The position numbers and the translations under genes are program-made. Of a stretch of 64,000 nucleotides of DNA, positions 42,275 through 53,945 are shown piece after piece. Source of the DNA: Aradus depressus (lineage: Eukaryota > Arthropoda > Insecta > Hemiptera > Aradidae); assembly GCA_963662175.1 (NCBI GenBank), contig OY759221.1, forward strand, positions 1,364,001 through 1,428,000, in the 5' to 3' direction. Numbering within the stretch: position 1 is the first letter of the stretch; each line of letters starts with the position of its first letter. Below the pieces are notes generated by a model. It searched no databases and was not told where the DNA came from. It worked only from the letters and a program-made list of their open reading frames with translations.

Positions 42275-43211
42275 TAGGGTTGGGCGATAGTCGATAGTTG
42301 GCACTATCGATAGTCCGATAATAACGATAATATCGTTAAAAACTATCGAATACTATCGATAGTTTTCCGATAGCAATTCATTTTTGTCCAGATCTATTTA
42401 ATAAAGAATTTCAAGAAATTTATTATAATTAAATTCAATTACCTACCTACCTATTGCAAACTTGCAGGATTATAAATTATAAGATAAGGGATAATTATAA
42501 AGATAAATGAAAAACGAATTTATTTGAATTTTCAAAAAGTGTGTGTAGATAATAAAAATTAATCCCATTTTTATACGGCGAGAGCGCAAAGGTTTTAATT
42601 AAGTTTTTAATTTATTTTGAAGTTGCCCGTCTCGCCCGCCACAAAGGCCGCCACTGCAAAGGCCTACTGATTACTCAGCCATCTCAATTTTCATTGTTGT
42701 AAGCTGTCCAACAGCGATAATCATTCATCTAGGTACATAAATTCCTAGAACAAACATAAATAGAAATATTACAAAATTTGGATAATTAAAATCAGCTTTG
42801 TGCTCTCGCCGGCCAACGGCTTTGTTTGAAGTTCTGTGATAAAGAATTAATTAATTTGCCAATTTGCGCTCTCGTCGTATAGTCACCCTCAAAATAAAAA
42901 TCAGCTTTGCGCTCTCGCCGGCCAACCCCAAAAAAATTTCTAAGAATTGTAGAATAAGATTCCCAATTAAAGAGGAAGTTAGGATTATAAATACTTAGAA
43001 GAGCCAAAGCCCAATACCGTGAATTTAATTTGTTTGCACAAGTGCGTGACTACGTCATCAACTTCAAAACTTGTGAGTAAAAATTAAAAAAATATCAATA
43101 GTCAACACTATCGTTATTGGTTACCGATAGGCGTGGCCTATCGATATTGGGTACCGATAGGCGTGATCTATCGATATATCGATAGTAACTATCGACTATC
43201 GCCCAACCCTA
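42275..43211. mobile_element. hAT-like MITE rich in CGATAG repeats
   Basis: 937 bp with 8-bp duplication GATATAAC at 42267-42274 and 43212-43219. Tips TAGGGTTGGGCGATAGTCGA and complement. The ends are full of ACTATCGATAG words; the interior carries several copies of 'ttgcgctctcgccggccaac' in both orientations. No transposase frame. Confidence 0.9.
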
Positions 43212-43984
43212 GATATAACCAAGTAAAAATGTTGGTCTTTAAAGTGGCAGCCACTAGAGTGCACTAGCGCCAAACACAACTTTAACAACTTATCTCACAT
43301 CATCTACCGATGCATTGCAAATGAAGAACATATTTACTCTACAAATTTTCATCAGATTTCAAAATTTGAAACAGTTTTATAAACCTTATTAGTCACATAT
43401 ATGCACTCTAGTTCCAAGGTAAGTGTAAGTTGAATCAAGCAGGAGGAAATGAAGACCAACTATCCACTTAGCCCACTTTTCAGCGCCAAATGTGCAACTG
43501 GTCTTCTGTTTTTAAATATTTTATTAATAATACTAAAAAATGAACAAGCAATATATTTCTGAGTGTTTCACTTAAAAAAAAGAGGGATTCATGTCAACTT
43601 TGTAAAAGTTTCATAATTATAGCTACGAAAGTCGATTTTTTCCAAGTCCATTGTAAATTTTAGTTCGGACTTGCCCCGACTCACCTCACTACAGACGTTA
43701 TTCAGGAGATGAGATGAACGGCTGCTCTTCTGTACTTACGTGTAGTTCTGTTGTTAAAACTTATTTTTCAGTACTTAAATTCAATTCCACGGGTATATCT
43801 TGTAAATAAATATATCGGCATTAATTTGTATAGGTAGATTCATGATTTTCAGGCGCTTCCACTGGTTAGTGGCATACACTAGTTATGTGGTTGAGATATA
43901 GGAATATCTAAATATAGTCATCTCCGAATAACTGATAATGTAGTGGCCATTATATTCAAATTTGGATGAAACAAATGTCACCTT

Positions 43985-44345
43985 GATTCTGAAATAGACC
44001 AAACAGTCAGCTAAACTAACCACAGTAATAGCAGTTCTATAATGCAACATATCAAATTAACTTTAGATGATTATAAGAAGTTTTGAGCAGCAAAGTAAAA
44101 TAAAACCTAGAGCGCTCTGGTAGTAGGTGATATGACATCGTTGTTGAAGTCCGGGCATGAGGCACAACAATAAAAATAAATCTATTTATATTTACGAAAA
44201 TAAAATGTCGGTAAATAATCGCTAATGTAATTCCCCGCGCGAATTAACCCAGATAAGGCTTCATTTTTTTTGATAATTGTTAAAAATATTTTACCACAGT
44301 TACCTTAAATGGAAGATTAAAATAGTTTTATTTCCTAAAGAATAT
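43985..44345. repeat. Right arm of large inverted duplication
   Basis: Partner of 41255-42195. It keeps the uninterrupted 'aaaaatattttacc' where the left arm carries the pogo-like MITE. Includes the SINE tail at 44104-44170 in plus orientation. 43220-43985 between the hAT MITE and this arm has no gene. 'gccccgactcacctca' at about 43675 roughly mirrors 42228-42242, so the original duplication may have been longer. Confidence 0.85.
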
Positions 44346-44355
44346 ATATGGTTAT

Positions 44356-44612
44356 AGTTATTATGGCTCATGCCCGGCCTTCAACTATGAGGTCATATCG
44401 CCTACTATCAGAGAGCTTTTTCGTCACTCTGGTGGACATGACCCCGACTCAACTGTGGGAGTCCTAAATTTTTATTCATCATCGCTTAACGTCCCATCCG
44501 AAGGACATCGTGCTTAAGTTTATTTTACCTCCCAGATAAAATAAACTAAAGGCCTAGGCCGGGTTTAACTAAGTAAGTAAGCACGCATACCACTGAGCCG
44601 CGGCGCCCTCCT
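44356..44612 (-). mobile_element. SINE family 1
   Basis: Minus orientation from tail 'gttattatggctcatgcccg' to 'cataccactgagccgcggcg' (A-box side). The part between the 'ttttattcat' and 'catcgcttaacgtcccatcc' words is shortened relative to 8065-8407, and the B-box region is damaged (GGGTTTAACTAAG). Confidence 0.8.
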
Positions 44613-44645
44613 GTTTAGTTATTATTATTATTTAATATATATTTG

Positions 44646-44998
44646 GTGAATCTAACCAAAGTAGCCGAAAGAGAAATATAGAATACTGGTGGATCTAACC
44701 AAAGTAGCCGAAAGAGAAATATAGAATACTGGTGGATCTAACCAAAGTAGCCGAAAGAGAAATATAGAATACTGGTGGATCTAACCAAAGTAGCCGAAAG
44801 AGAAATATAGAATACTGGTGGATCTAACCAAAGTAGCCGAAAGAGAAATATAGAATACTGGTGGATCTAACCAAAGTAGCCGAAAGAGAAATATAGAATA
44901 CTGGTGGATCTAACCAAAGTAGCCGAAAGAGAAATATAGAATACTGGTGGATCTAACCAAAGTAGCCGAAAGAGAAATATAGAATACTGGTGGATCTT
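44646..44998. repeat. 43-bp tandem array seeded from repeat S
   Basis: About eight near-perfect units of 'tctaaccaaagtagccgaaa' plus 'gagaaatatagaatactggtgga'. The minus strand matches the end of repeat S at 38140-38180 and 26545-26575. Open frames across it are repeat artefacts. Confidence 0.95.
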
Positions 44999-45084
44999 TT
45001 GATGCACCGATTCTTTATATTTTTGAAAAACACTTAAGATAGGTTTCAACCAGACGGTGATCGTCCACCGTAAGTAATGATAAA

Positions 45085-45500
45085 AAAGTCGTCAGCTAAT
45101 CACCGGCAATGTACTTCGCCTGAACGAATTAATAATCTATTGATTTTTCGCTCCATCACCATCACCAGGACCAGCCGACCGTTCGCGCTAATATTCATTA
45201 CCTGGCATACACAGAGGCTTCTAAACTATCAAACTACATTTTGTGTCGATAAATTCATTTCATCTGCAGTTATTGTGGTTTTTGGGTTGAACCCCTCTGT
45301 GATCCCTCTTTCCGTTCGGCCGATTACCCTGAAAAACAATTGATTGGGTTTTGGTCTCACCTATAAATTTTCGTTTCGAAACATACAAAGAGTCGTCAGT
45401 GAATCACCAATTACGAAGTTCCCCAGAACGAATTAATTGATGATTAATTCATCCAAGACTAGTCGACCGTTTGGGCTAATATTCACCACACCTGAGCAAG
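45085..45500 (+). repeat. Dispersed R repeat
   Basis: 'ctaatcaccggcaatgtact', 'aggaccagccgaccgttcgc', 'gtgtcgataaattcatttca' and 'ctgcagttattgtggttttt', then a second start ('gtgaatcaccaattacgaag') at 45403. Two partial copies in tandem. Confidence 0.7.
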
Positions 45501-46016
45501 TGAGATCCGATGGAATGAGGAGGCTGTGGGCAGTGGCGGTGAGTGGAGTCTAAAATTGGGGGGGCAAAGCCACCGGGGGGTCTGGGGAGTATGGAATACC
45601 CCCCAGCTGACGGGGGGTCCGGGGGCCCTCACCCGGAAAATTTATTTAGAAATTGGTGCAATTTAGTGAACCATTATGATTCATGATGATCATTATCAAT
45701 AAATAAATATTTTATTTACATTTTTGAGGCAGTCAAATGTTGAATTTGAAAAACCATTTAAGTGCTTCCTCAAAAAGCGGGGGGCGAACGCCCCCCCGAG
45801 TCGCCGCCACTGGCTGTGGGGTCTCCAGGTGGGATGAGCTATGTGTTAGCAACTAGTGATAAGACGGAGATACCCGGCAGGTGATAGCTACGTCAGCACA
45901 CCTGTCAGATCCAGTGGAGTGAGGAGGCTGTGGGGTCTCCAGGTTGGATGAGCTATGTGATATGTGATAGCAACTAGTGATAAGACGGAGATACCTGGCA
46001 GGTGATAGCTACGTCA
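45487..46016. repeat. Direct duplication, about 120-133 bp unit
   Basis: 'gaatgaggaggctgtgggg/tctccaggt' to 'gataagacggagatacc...gatagctacgtca' occurs twice: 45510-45897 (split by the MITE) and 45910-46016. The second copy is uninterrupted. Confidence 0.85.
45531..45812. mobile_element. hAT-like MITE, G/C-rich, with empty-site copy beside it
   Basis: 282 bp with tips CAGTGGCGG and complement, 8-bp duplication GCTGTGGG (45523-45530 and 45813-45820), and internal G and C runs that mirror each other. The duplicated host unit at about 45927-45945 keeps the unoccupied 'gaggctgtggggtctcc'. Confidence 0.95.
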
Positions 46017-46017
46017 C

Positions 46018-46232
46018 CAGACCGTGTCACGCCACATTCCCTGCCAATCCCTGCCCTCCCTTCAGCCCCCTCCACTCCACTGGCTCGCTTGTCAGTCTCC
46101 CCTCGTCTGTTGTGTTGTTCGTATCGTTCTCGTTTCTGCCCTCTCTCTTTCGTGTTCCACGCTCGCTTCAAGCCCTGCTGTCTGTTGCCTTCCCCTTATC
46201 GCTCGCTAGCAACGTCTTCCATCGCTATAAGT
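46018..46232 (+). other. C/T-rich block, possible untranslated first exon
   Basis: GC- and pyrimidine-rich, unlike its surroundings, with several overlapping open frames and no domain. It ends 'cgctataa' before GTAAGT (about 46230), a consensus splice donor. Could be a 5' exon of an unseen gene; evidence is weak. 46240-47450 after it shows nothing recognised. Confidence 0.2.
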
Positions 46233-47458
46233 AAGTAGCACGTCTCTTTATCCAACAGTCTCCTTATATACACGTATGCTAGATGAATTTTGTGTTTTTT
46301 TGCCTTCTGTGATGTTTTTCTCGGTACAGTTTTTCTGAGCAGTTCTTTCAAAGAGAGAGCATGTTTTCGTACGGTATTTCCGGACGATTACAGATCCCTT
46401 CGTCAGACCTCAGTGAACGAGGACCTGTGGAATCGCCCCGAAATGTGTCGAAAAGAATTTGCAACTCGTATAAGATTACCGGAAAAATTAACAATAAAAA
46501 ATGTTTACAAATCTTCATATAAACTGTTATTGTTCTTTAATATTCTAACTGGATTCCATGAGGCTCCTAAAATAACGTTTCATAATGATGGAAACTTATG
46601 ATTCCATGTGATATCCTTAATTCCAAGCGGGTCATTTGTATATATCTGTAATCTGTATTCCAAAACAATGTTTGGTTTATAAATAAATATGTTTAATCTT
46701 TATACAATATTAAGAAAGTTTACTGTAATATACTCAGGGATAGGAAAGATGGTGTATATTTCAGTGTTTTTATTTCCTCCTCTGTATGAAGTGTAGTGGA
46801 AGTTATGGAATCAGCCAGGCATTGCATTTTGATTGGAATTTCATATATTTTGAAGTTCTGGGTACACATTTAAAATTCCGTGTTTCCTTCTCCCCCGGCT
46901 GGGGTGGCCTGGTGTCTACAGGCCAGACAGATTTATGGGCCCAACATTCAAGTCACCTGACCTGGTCGGAATGGTTTTTTTTTATTTCAATTTTGTATTT
47001 ACAACTATATATATACAATATATAACAAGCAAATGTGATACATGATAAATAAATGTCTTGGATGTTGAAAGAGAAATCATTCACTAATGACACTCCATTG
47101 TCGTGTTATTTACGGATGAGAAAGAGAAATTAAAAATATATATATAAAAAAATATATATATGAAAAAGAAACATGAAACGTTTGTAGATGATTAGTCTTC
47201 AATCCACTAGTAGGTCTCGAGGCCACTGCCGCCTCAGTCTCCGAACATGAACATTAGGAAGGGTTCTTGTGGCAAGTCTGCGGACTAAGGGATTAGGGTG
47301 AAAGGAAAGGGTAGAATGGAATTTTCTGTAGCGGGATTTAATTACATCCCTTACAAAGGGAATCTGCAGGTTCGATTTCATAATAATCAAAAAGCTCAAG
47401 ATTATAAAAAAATTATGAAAGGAAATAAGTCTAAAGTTAATTGCACGCTCAGGGACTT

Positions 47459-47548
47459 GCTGTTCCAAAATGTGCTGTTCCAAAATGTGTTGTTCCAAAA
47501 TGTGTTGTTCCAAAATGTGTTGTTCCAAAATGTGTTGTTCCAAAATGT
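47459..47548. repeat. 15-bp tandem array
   Basis: Six units of 'ttgttccaaaatgtg'. Because 15 is a multiple of 3, it keeps open frames in several directions, which explains the repetitive peptides (LFQNV or LEQHI). Confidence 0.95.
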
Positions 47549-47549
47549 T

Positions 47550-48856
47550 TGTGGGAAGAAGTTAAAAAATAAAGTTGTTTTTTTTGCATTGCAGTCTGGA
47601 GATGCTCAACAAATGGGATTAGATGAAGGTTAATCTTTATATATAAAATTCCAGTGGTGCCATTTTGGGTATTATCTGTTCAGGTTAAACAAAGATTATA
47701 TTAATGGTTGTTGGCTTCATCACTGGAAAATGGCTGAATATATTTCCATTAAAATCCCTATTTTGAATCTGCCTATTCAGGAGTAGGATTTATTATTTTA
47801 AAATCACTTATTAAAGGGGGGATTTAGTTGGTGGCGAGTTCGAAATGCCTAGAGAGGGAAACAATTTTCGAGTTGAGGAAGTAGACTGTTAGTGATTGGC
47901 CGAAGACTTAGTAACTTGGCTGTCGTTTGTCGCCTTGGTACTTTGTTAAGTACAGTCCTGTTGATTGTTTTGTTGACAAATAGACTAACCAGAGTTGACC
48001 TCTCGACCTGTCATTACAGAGCTAAATGAGGAGATGGACATGCATGCCTCGGATAACCGGACTGTTAAACAGACACACAGATGGACATGCATGCCTCGGA
48101 TAACCGGACAGTTCTACTTCAAAGCTCTACGAGTATATAGAGCGTTGAAAAACATAAAATTAAGTTAAAACTCGACATCGAATTTCAGACCGGTTACATA
48201 ACTTCCCCTGAATTTTGTATATTGGGGAGTAAAAAGGTAACGAAAATAAAAGATACAATCTCAACAAAACCTTTAGTTTAGATAACGAAATAACAAATTG
48301 ATATAATCACTTTTTTTTTTCGATGTTTAACGTATTTTGTTTTCATAATTTTTAGTAATAAGAAATTTAACATTGCACAAAATGAAAAGAAAGAGCACTT
48401 GTAGATAGAATAATAGCCAATTTTTTTGTTGACAATGACGTATACACTGAAATATTCGGACACTGCATAGCGTATATTCTTGAGATTGTTTGAGATGACT
48501 TGAAAGTTTCAAGATTTCCAGCCAACATTTGTTGGAGGAAAATTGAGTTTAGAGGAAGAGTGAAAACTTGATTGATTATAATAATTATTAATAATTCGAG
48601 CTGGGGAAGTGGTGTATCAAATGGATCACATCAAAATGCAAATGTATGTTTAAAAATATATTTTAGGAGAGGTGAGAGCCAGTCCAATTGATGCCATATG
48701 CAAATACACAAGTCCCGCTCTTTGCTTCCGCCCCCTGGCACCATAATAACTAGCTATGTTACCCGCCGTTGACGGCTTGGTATCCATTGGGTAGAAATAG
48801 GTTAATAATTATTGAAATATTAAAATAGCAAATTAGTTGGATATGACCAGTAAGTG
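47550..48856. other. No gene; pogo-like TIR words
   Basis: A 31-bp direct repeat 'agatggacatgcatgcctcg' plus 'gataaccggac' at about 48031 and 48078. The second is followed by 'agttctac', like a pogo/Tigger tip (also 'gtagaactccaattatccgg' at 51541). Otherwise featureless. Confidence 0.4.
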
Positions 48857-49208
48857 TATAGGAGACTAGCAAGTGCAAACGGCGTTGCCCGGTTGGTAAC
48901 TCTAAGCATGCAGGTTACTTTACTATGTAAATCTAGACCTCATCTATAGGAGACTAGCAAGTGCAAACGGCGTTGCCCGGTTGGTAACTCTAAGCATGCA
49001 GGTTACTTTACTATGTAAATCTAGACCTCATCTATAGGAGACTAGCAAGTGCAAACGGCGTTGCCCGGTTGGTAACTCTAAGCATGCAGGTTACTTTACT
49101 ATGTAAATCTAGACCACATCTATAGGAGACTAGCAAGTGCAAACGGCGTTGCCCGGTTGGTAACTCTAAGCATGCAGGTTACTTTACTATGTAAATCTAG
49201 ACCTCATC
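48857..49208. repeat. 88-bp tandem array
   Basis: Four units starting 'tataggagactagcaagtgc', one base different in the third. Each contains 'cggcgttgcccggttgg'; a related 'cccggcgttgcctcgg' occurs at 52828, so the seed is a dispersed repeat. Confidence 0.95.
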
Positions 49209-49544
49209 TAAAAACGTTCATGTTATAGAGAAAACGGAATTTTTTTTTCTCATTGTTCAAAATTAATAAAATAACCTGATATATCGATATAAAAGTCGAA
49301 TTCAATATACTAAATCTTTATTTTACATTTAGCTTTCATTTTTATTTTCTTGACGAGTTCCTCCTTTTCATTTATTTTCTTGACGAGTTCCTCCTTTTCA
49401 TTTATTAGATCATTTATTTTCATTACTAATATTATTATTTTTTTAATTATTTATTAATCTACATTCTTTCTATTTGTTCATTTATTTAACTTCTCTTAAT
49501 GTTATAATTATTTTTTTTCTTTTCTATATTTCGCACATATATAC

Positions 49545-49660
49545 AGTTAGTTATTATGACACATGCTCGTGCTTCAACTACGAGGTCATATCGCCTACTA
49601 CCAGAACGCTATCGAGTTTCTATCGTGTAAACAAAAAACTCAGTATTTGGCAAACTAAAG
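49545..49660 (-). mobile_element. SINE family 1 tail plus PLE-like relic
   Basis: 49545-49612 matches the SINE tail ('ttattatgacacatgctcgt' to 'accagaacgct'). 49625-49660 ('cgtgtaaacaaaaaactcag', 'tatttggcaaac') matches sequence outside the hammerhead-like motif at 8500-8535. Confidence 0.6.
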
Positions 49661-50263
49661 TTGTTTCTAGTTCAAATAGGATGCGTAATGCAGTTTGTTC
49701 TAAATACAATAATATAATGTAAGAACTTATTTTGTCTTTTTCCGTTCTTTAGAAAGAAAAGGAATACATATTGTAAACAAAATTTGTTTTATGCTCTGAG
49801 GTTTTGGTTTTCAGTTTTCGTTCATTAAGCATCGGTATCCGAAAATTATAGTAGCTTTAACGTTGCACTTTTTCTGAAGTTAACCTTGATCCATTGTTAG
49901 GACTTGGTCAGGAATGGTTAGTTTCTGCATTTCACTCCCAATCTACAAATGTAATCCAACCATGAGAATGAGAGATTCGACCGAGAGAGGTCAGGCTCCC
50001 CACCAGATTCCTTCATTCCTTCCTACACTTGTGTTCTATACAACAGATTCCTTTGTCATCTTCTTCTGTTAATGATAGTTGACTTCTCAATGGCATGCTT
50101 TTTCAGCATGCCTCTTGTCTCTACGATATCCTCGTCAGCAGGTGATCTTTACGGCTACCTAGTGGCTCCTTAGAGATACGAAAACATCCCCGAAAAACAG
50201 ACTAAAGCTGTGCAAAGTCCAAAAGTATTTAGCTTCGTATGTTAAATGGTGGCATAGGTAAAA

Positions 50264-50461
50264 TTGTGGTGGTATATGAGGAGCGTTTATGTAAGCTACA
50301 ATTTAGTAAGCCCAGCTGGAGAGCTTTCAGGCTGTTCTTTGTTGGGCGGTAAAACTGCCAATAAGACTCCTCCTGGTCTGAGGCGGAGAGACTTAGGTCC
50401 TGGTAGAAAAAAGAGAAGAATGAACAATGAAATCGCTCCATCCAGACAAACTGCAGTTTGA
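50264..50461 (+). other. Unrecognised open frame
   Basis: A 65-codon frame ending GRKKRRMNNEIAPSRQTAV-stop. The basic GRKKRR stretch could be nuclear-localising by chance. No domain, no splice consensus clearly placed and no paralogue here. Probably not a gene. Confidence 0.15.
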
Positions 50462-50615
50462 GGTTAGGATGAATAAGTATCATGAATAATATTTTATATT
50501 TTTTTAAATAAATAAATAGTAGAAGTTAAATAAATGAATATAAAATGCCTAATACAACAGGCGACACTTTTTTTAAATTATTTATATTTTCAATTCTAAA
50601 AATTTTATTTTTATT

Positions 50616-50787
50616 GGCTTTATGTACCATACGTATTAGCCATGTCTCTTAGAACGGTGTTATATATTTATTTACAGTACCATCGCCCCGGGAGGGAGTT
50701 CTATCTACAAAATAAAACTCGGACGGGATTCGAACCCCCTAACCAAGGTGAGACCACAGCTCTACGCTCCAGCCCGCACGGCCACCT
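50616..50787 (-). mobile_element. tRNA-derived SINE (family 2), second copy
   Basis: Same order as 36179-36359 ('gggagggagttctatct', 'cgggattcgaaccc', 'gcccgcacggccacc') with a shorter middle. The B box is perfect on the minus strand. Confidence 0.8.
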
Positions 50788-50799
50788 GGGTCCCCCTAT

Positions 50800-52865
50800 A
50801 TATTTATATTTGTATAGATAATTCTTCTTTCAGGACGATATTTCGGCATGACCCGGGGGCTCCCTCGTCACGTTACAAAGAGCGAAGTATAAAAAATAAA
50901 ACGAAATATAGAAATATTAATATTTAATAATAAAAATATTAATCAGAAGAATTACGATAGAAATTATAGAATATTGGCGGAGGATCTCTGCATTGCCCGG
51001 ATTTTACTTCTAACTTTTACTAATAAGGGCAAAGCAAAAACGAAATAATTTTGTTTTTGCTGATCAAGTAGTCAAGTAGGTTTAATTTTAGCTTGGAGAG
51101 ACCAGTTAGGTGGTCGTAATTGGTGTTATAAACAAGTATTTAATCACAGGTTGGATAGAGGCTAGCTGGTTATAGGAGCGGAGGCAGTTCCTGCTACTGC
51201 TCTCAAGGTCACTCCTCCGGGGGGACAAAAGTTTTATATGGACCATGTTATGTTAGTTCTTATGCCTCAAGCCCGGGCTTTAACTACAAGATCATATCGC
51301 CTACTATTAGAGCGCTCTTTCGTCGCTTGTCTTTAACGCGTTTCTGGCCCTGTTGTGTAATAAGCAGTTACCCACTTTTTGAAATCCTTTTAGTGGCATC
51401 AAGGTGTTAGCTCTCAAAATTGTAAATTTAGTTCAGTTTTCATTTTCCGAAAATGCTATTTATTTTTTCTTAATTACCTTATTGGGTAACATTGTCCATA
51501 ACATTGTCCTCGTAAGTAAATCATGTAATTATCTAGTACTGTAGAACTCCAATTATCCGGACTTCAGTTAACCGTAACTTCAATTAACCAGATCGCTGGT
51601 AGGTTGGAGAAGAGGGCACTGAGGTAGGAGTGAGTGCAGTTCAGCTGCTCCAAATTGGCTGCTAAGAAGCGCACAACCAAGCAGAGTAACTAAAAAAAAT
51701 GAAAATCGTAAATTTATATTTTATTTAAATTAGAAAAATAATTTCTTTATTTAAGTTTAATTGAAACAAGTTTTTTTTATTGAATTTAATTAAAAATAAA
51801 AACCTGTTTATGAGAAGGAGAAAAAGTACTTTTTTGATCTATACTTACTAGGTCAGCTGAAGTGGGAGGTACACTTAGTATGTCAAGTGTTTGTGCAGAT
51901 CACTAACGTTTAAAATACCGTAGCAGGGCCCTCGAACTGTGTATACACAGTTGTTGCCATCTACGGGAGCCCGAGTACGACCTTAGTGATGTGTTGTTCC
52001 GTAACTATTACACACTTGAATAGCTAAAATATACCTGAGTGTGCCTCTCACACCTCAGCTGTTCTAGATAACAATTAAATTCGACGTGGGAAAGGTACAG
52101 ACGTCATGACGTGGTTGATTTTCTATGGTGTCCGCTACAGTTTGTTTTACCCACAGTGACACATGCCAAGGACCAGTCAAAATATCATATTCCTCAATTC
52201 ATGACAGCATTGAGTCGGAGACATCTCCGATCTGCAAAACTTTCTCATACTTATTAAATTTTAACACAAGGTTCGAAAAAAATATTTTACATTCGTTAAT
52301 TTCTCCCTAATACTAATTTATTATAATAAAAATAATTATGGAACATGGAAGTCATGTATGTTATGGATCTCCATACCGACATTTTGTTTTGTCGTATCTT
52401 CAGCACTTCTTCCTTCTTATTACAAAGATATCCATTGTGTACGTTCTTGTTCCTTCCTGAGCTCGACACTTCTTGTCATGTTTAACGGCTCATCAACTTT
52501 CCTGGAACAAAGGAAGTAGATTATACATAGAGAATGATGCAACTGGAGTGCTGGAGGTGGAACCAGAAACGCGGTCCTTGGTATCGCTAGGACTCTGTTA
52601 TGGTACCGATGAGATGTTTTTTTTCTGTTCCTGTGTCTGCCCTGAAGTAGTGTAGTGTAGTGCCCAACCAGATACCAAGTATCCGATTTGTTATATAATC
52701 GAACAAAAATTCGAAGTTGATCTTCAAACGTAAATTCAAATCCTCTAAAACATGAAGAAAAAAAAAAGTTTTTTTTTGTCCGTGAATGAATGAGGCACAA
52801 TTTTGAATGTAAACTGGCAGGCTACCCGGCGTTGCCTCGGAGCAACTTACCGATATATTTCTTTA
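50800..52865. other. Mostly featureless; SINE and pogo-tip fragments
   Basis: 51255-51345 is a minus-oriented 3' fragment of SINE family 1. 51538-51600 has a pogo-like tip without a partner. The 126-codon minus frame at 52420-52800 has no recognised domain. Confidence 0.4.
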
Positions 52866-52869
52866 CCTG

Positions 52870-53105
52870 AAGCTAAGTACGTGAGATATCCAGACAAAGA
52901 ACAAAACTCCAATTCCCCCTCCCCTCCCGCACTGCCGATGTAATGAATGTATCGACACGAAATTTAGTAAGAGGATTCAGAAGTCACTATTTGTCAAATA
53001 TTGAGTTTAAGCACAAATAGTCGATTGGGTTTGGAGGGAGAGCGAAAACGTAATTGAGTAATCCGTGCTGAGAAAGTTCACAGCCGGTGATGCACCGAAA
53101 ACTTT
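52870..53105 (-). repeat. Dispersed R repeat
   Basis: 'actgccgatgtaatgaatgt', 'atcgacacgaaatttagta', 'ttggagggagagcgaaaacg' and 'gaaagttcacagccggtgat' in order, minus orientation. Confidence 0.75.
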
Positions 53106-53404
53106 TTCTATTAAGTGATTCTACAATTAAGGCCTTTCTCGTTAAACCAGAGAAGGGAAGTTCCAAAGAGGAGAAAGTTAAAAAAGATAAAATAAAAAAA
53201 TAATGAAAAAAACCGTTTAATTGAAGCTTTCAATTCACTTGGAACTAAAATATACAGACAGTGAGTCGTAAATACAATTTTATATAAGCGGAAATTATGG
53301 AAATGTATTCAAAACGGAAATTTCTAATCCGGTGTATGGCAAAACGTGTTTGTATTAGACACAAAATGACAGGTACTTGAGGGGGCTGCCACACAGCTTA
53401 TAGA

Positions 53405-53945
53405 GGGTGTTCATTTTACCTGACCCAGGTAAATAACTCGAAAAATAATGATTTTCTCAAAAAAAAGCTTGAGACAAAAAAATGTAGTGTAGAATTGACC
53501 GCATTATTTGCTGTAATCTAATTTTTAAACAAATAACTATTTTTAACGTTTTTTATGAATTAAAAAAAATATTTTTTTTTTACTGTCAACCTATTTTTTT
53601 TTTGCTTATTTAGATTCCTCGAAAAAAATTAAGGAGAGGTTGAATGAGACATTTCTTTGTTAGACCAACATTAAACCTAATAAATGTATTTTATTGTAGT
53701 AAATGTTCCAACTGATGTGCTGCAACGTCAATACATTTATCGAACTTGTTCCGGACAATTGCTCAAGGTTCTTCAGTGTTCAGTATATTGGTCTAACAAG
53801 AAAATGTCTCATTTAACCTCCCCTTAATTTTTTCCCCGGAATCTAAATATGAAAAAAAAAAAAAGGTTGAGTCAAAAAATTTTTTTTTTTTTAATTCATA
53901 AAAAACATTGAAAATTTTCATTTGTTTAATAATTAGATTATTCAA
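53405..53945. mobile_element. Mariner-like MITE carrying a transposase C-terminal relic
   Basis: An imperfect inverted repeat of about 170 bp (53505-53680 against 53790-53940; 'gcttatttagattcc', 'ttaaggagaggttgaatgag'). The left outer tip reads 'gagggtgttcattttacc'. The middle, on the minus strand, reads FDKCIDVAAHQLEHLL, like the last residues of DUF4817-type transposases (compare ...LDGGYFEQCL at 20626). An internally deleted derivative is likely. Confidence 0.6.

Noticed and set aside
47199..47543. Open frames with LEQHI or LFQNV repeats
   Set aside because: Produced by the 15-bp array, whose period is a multiple of three.
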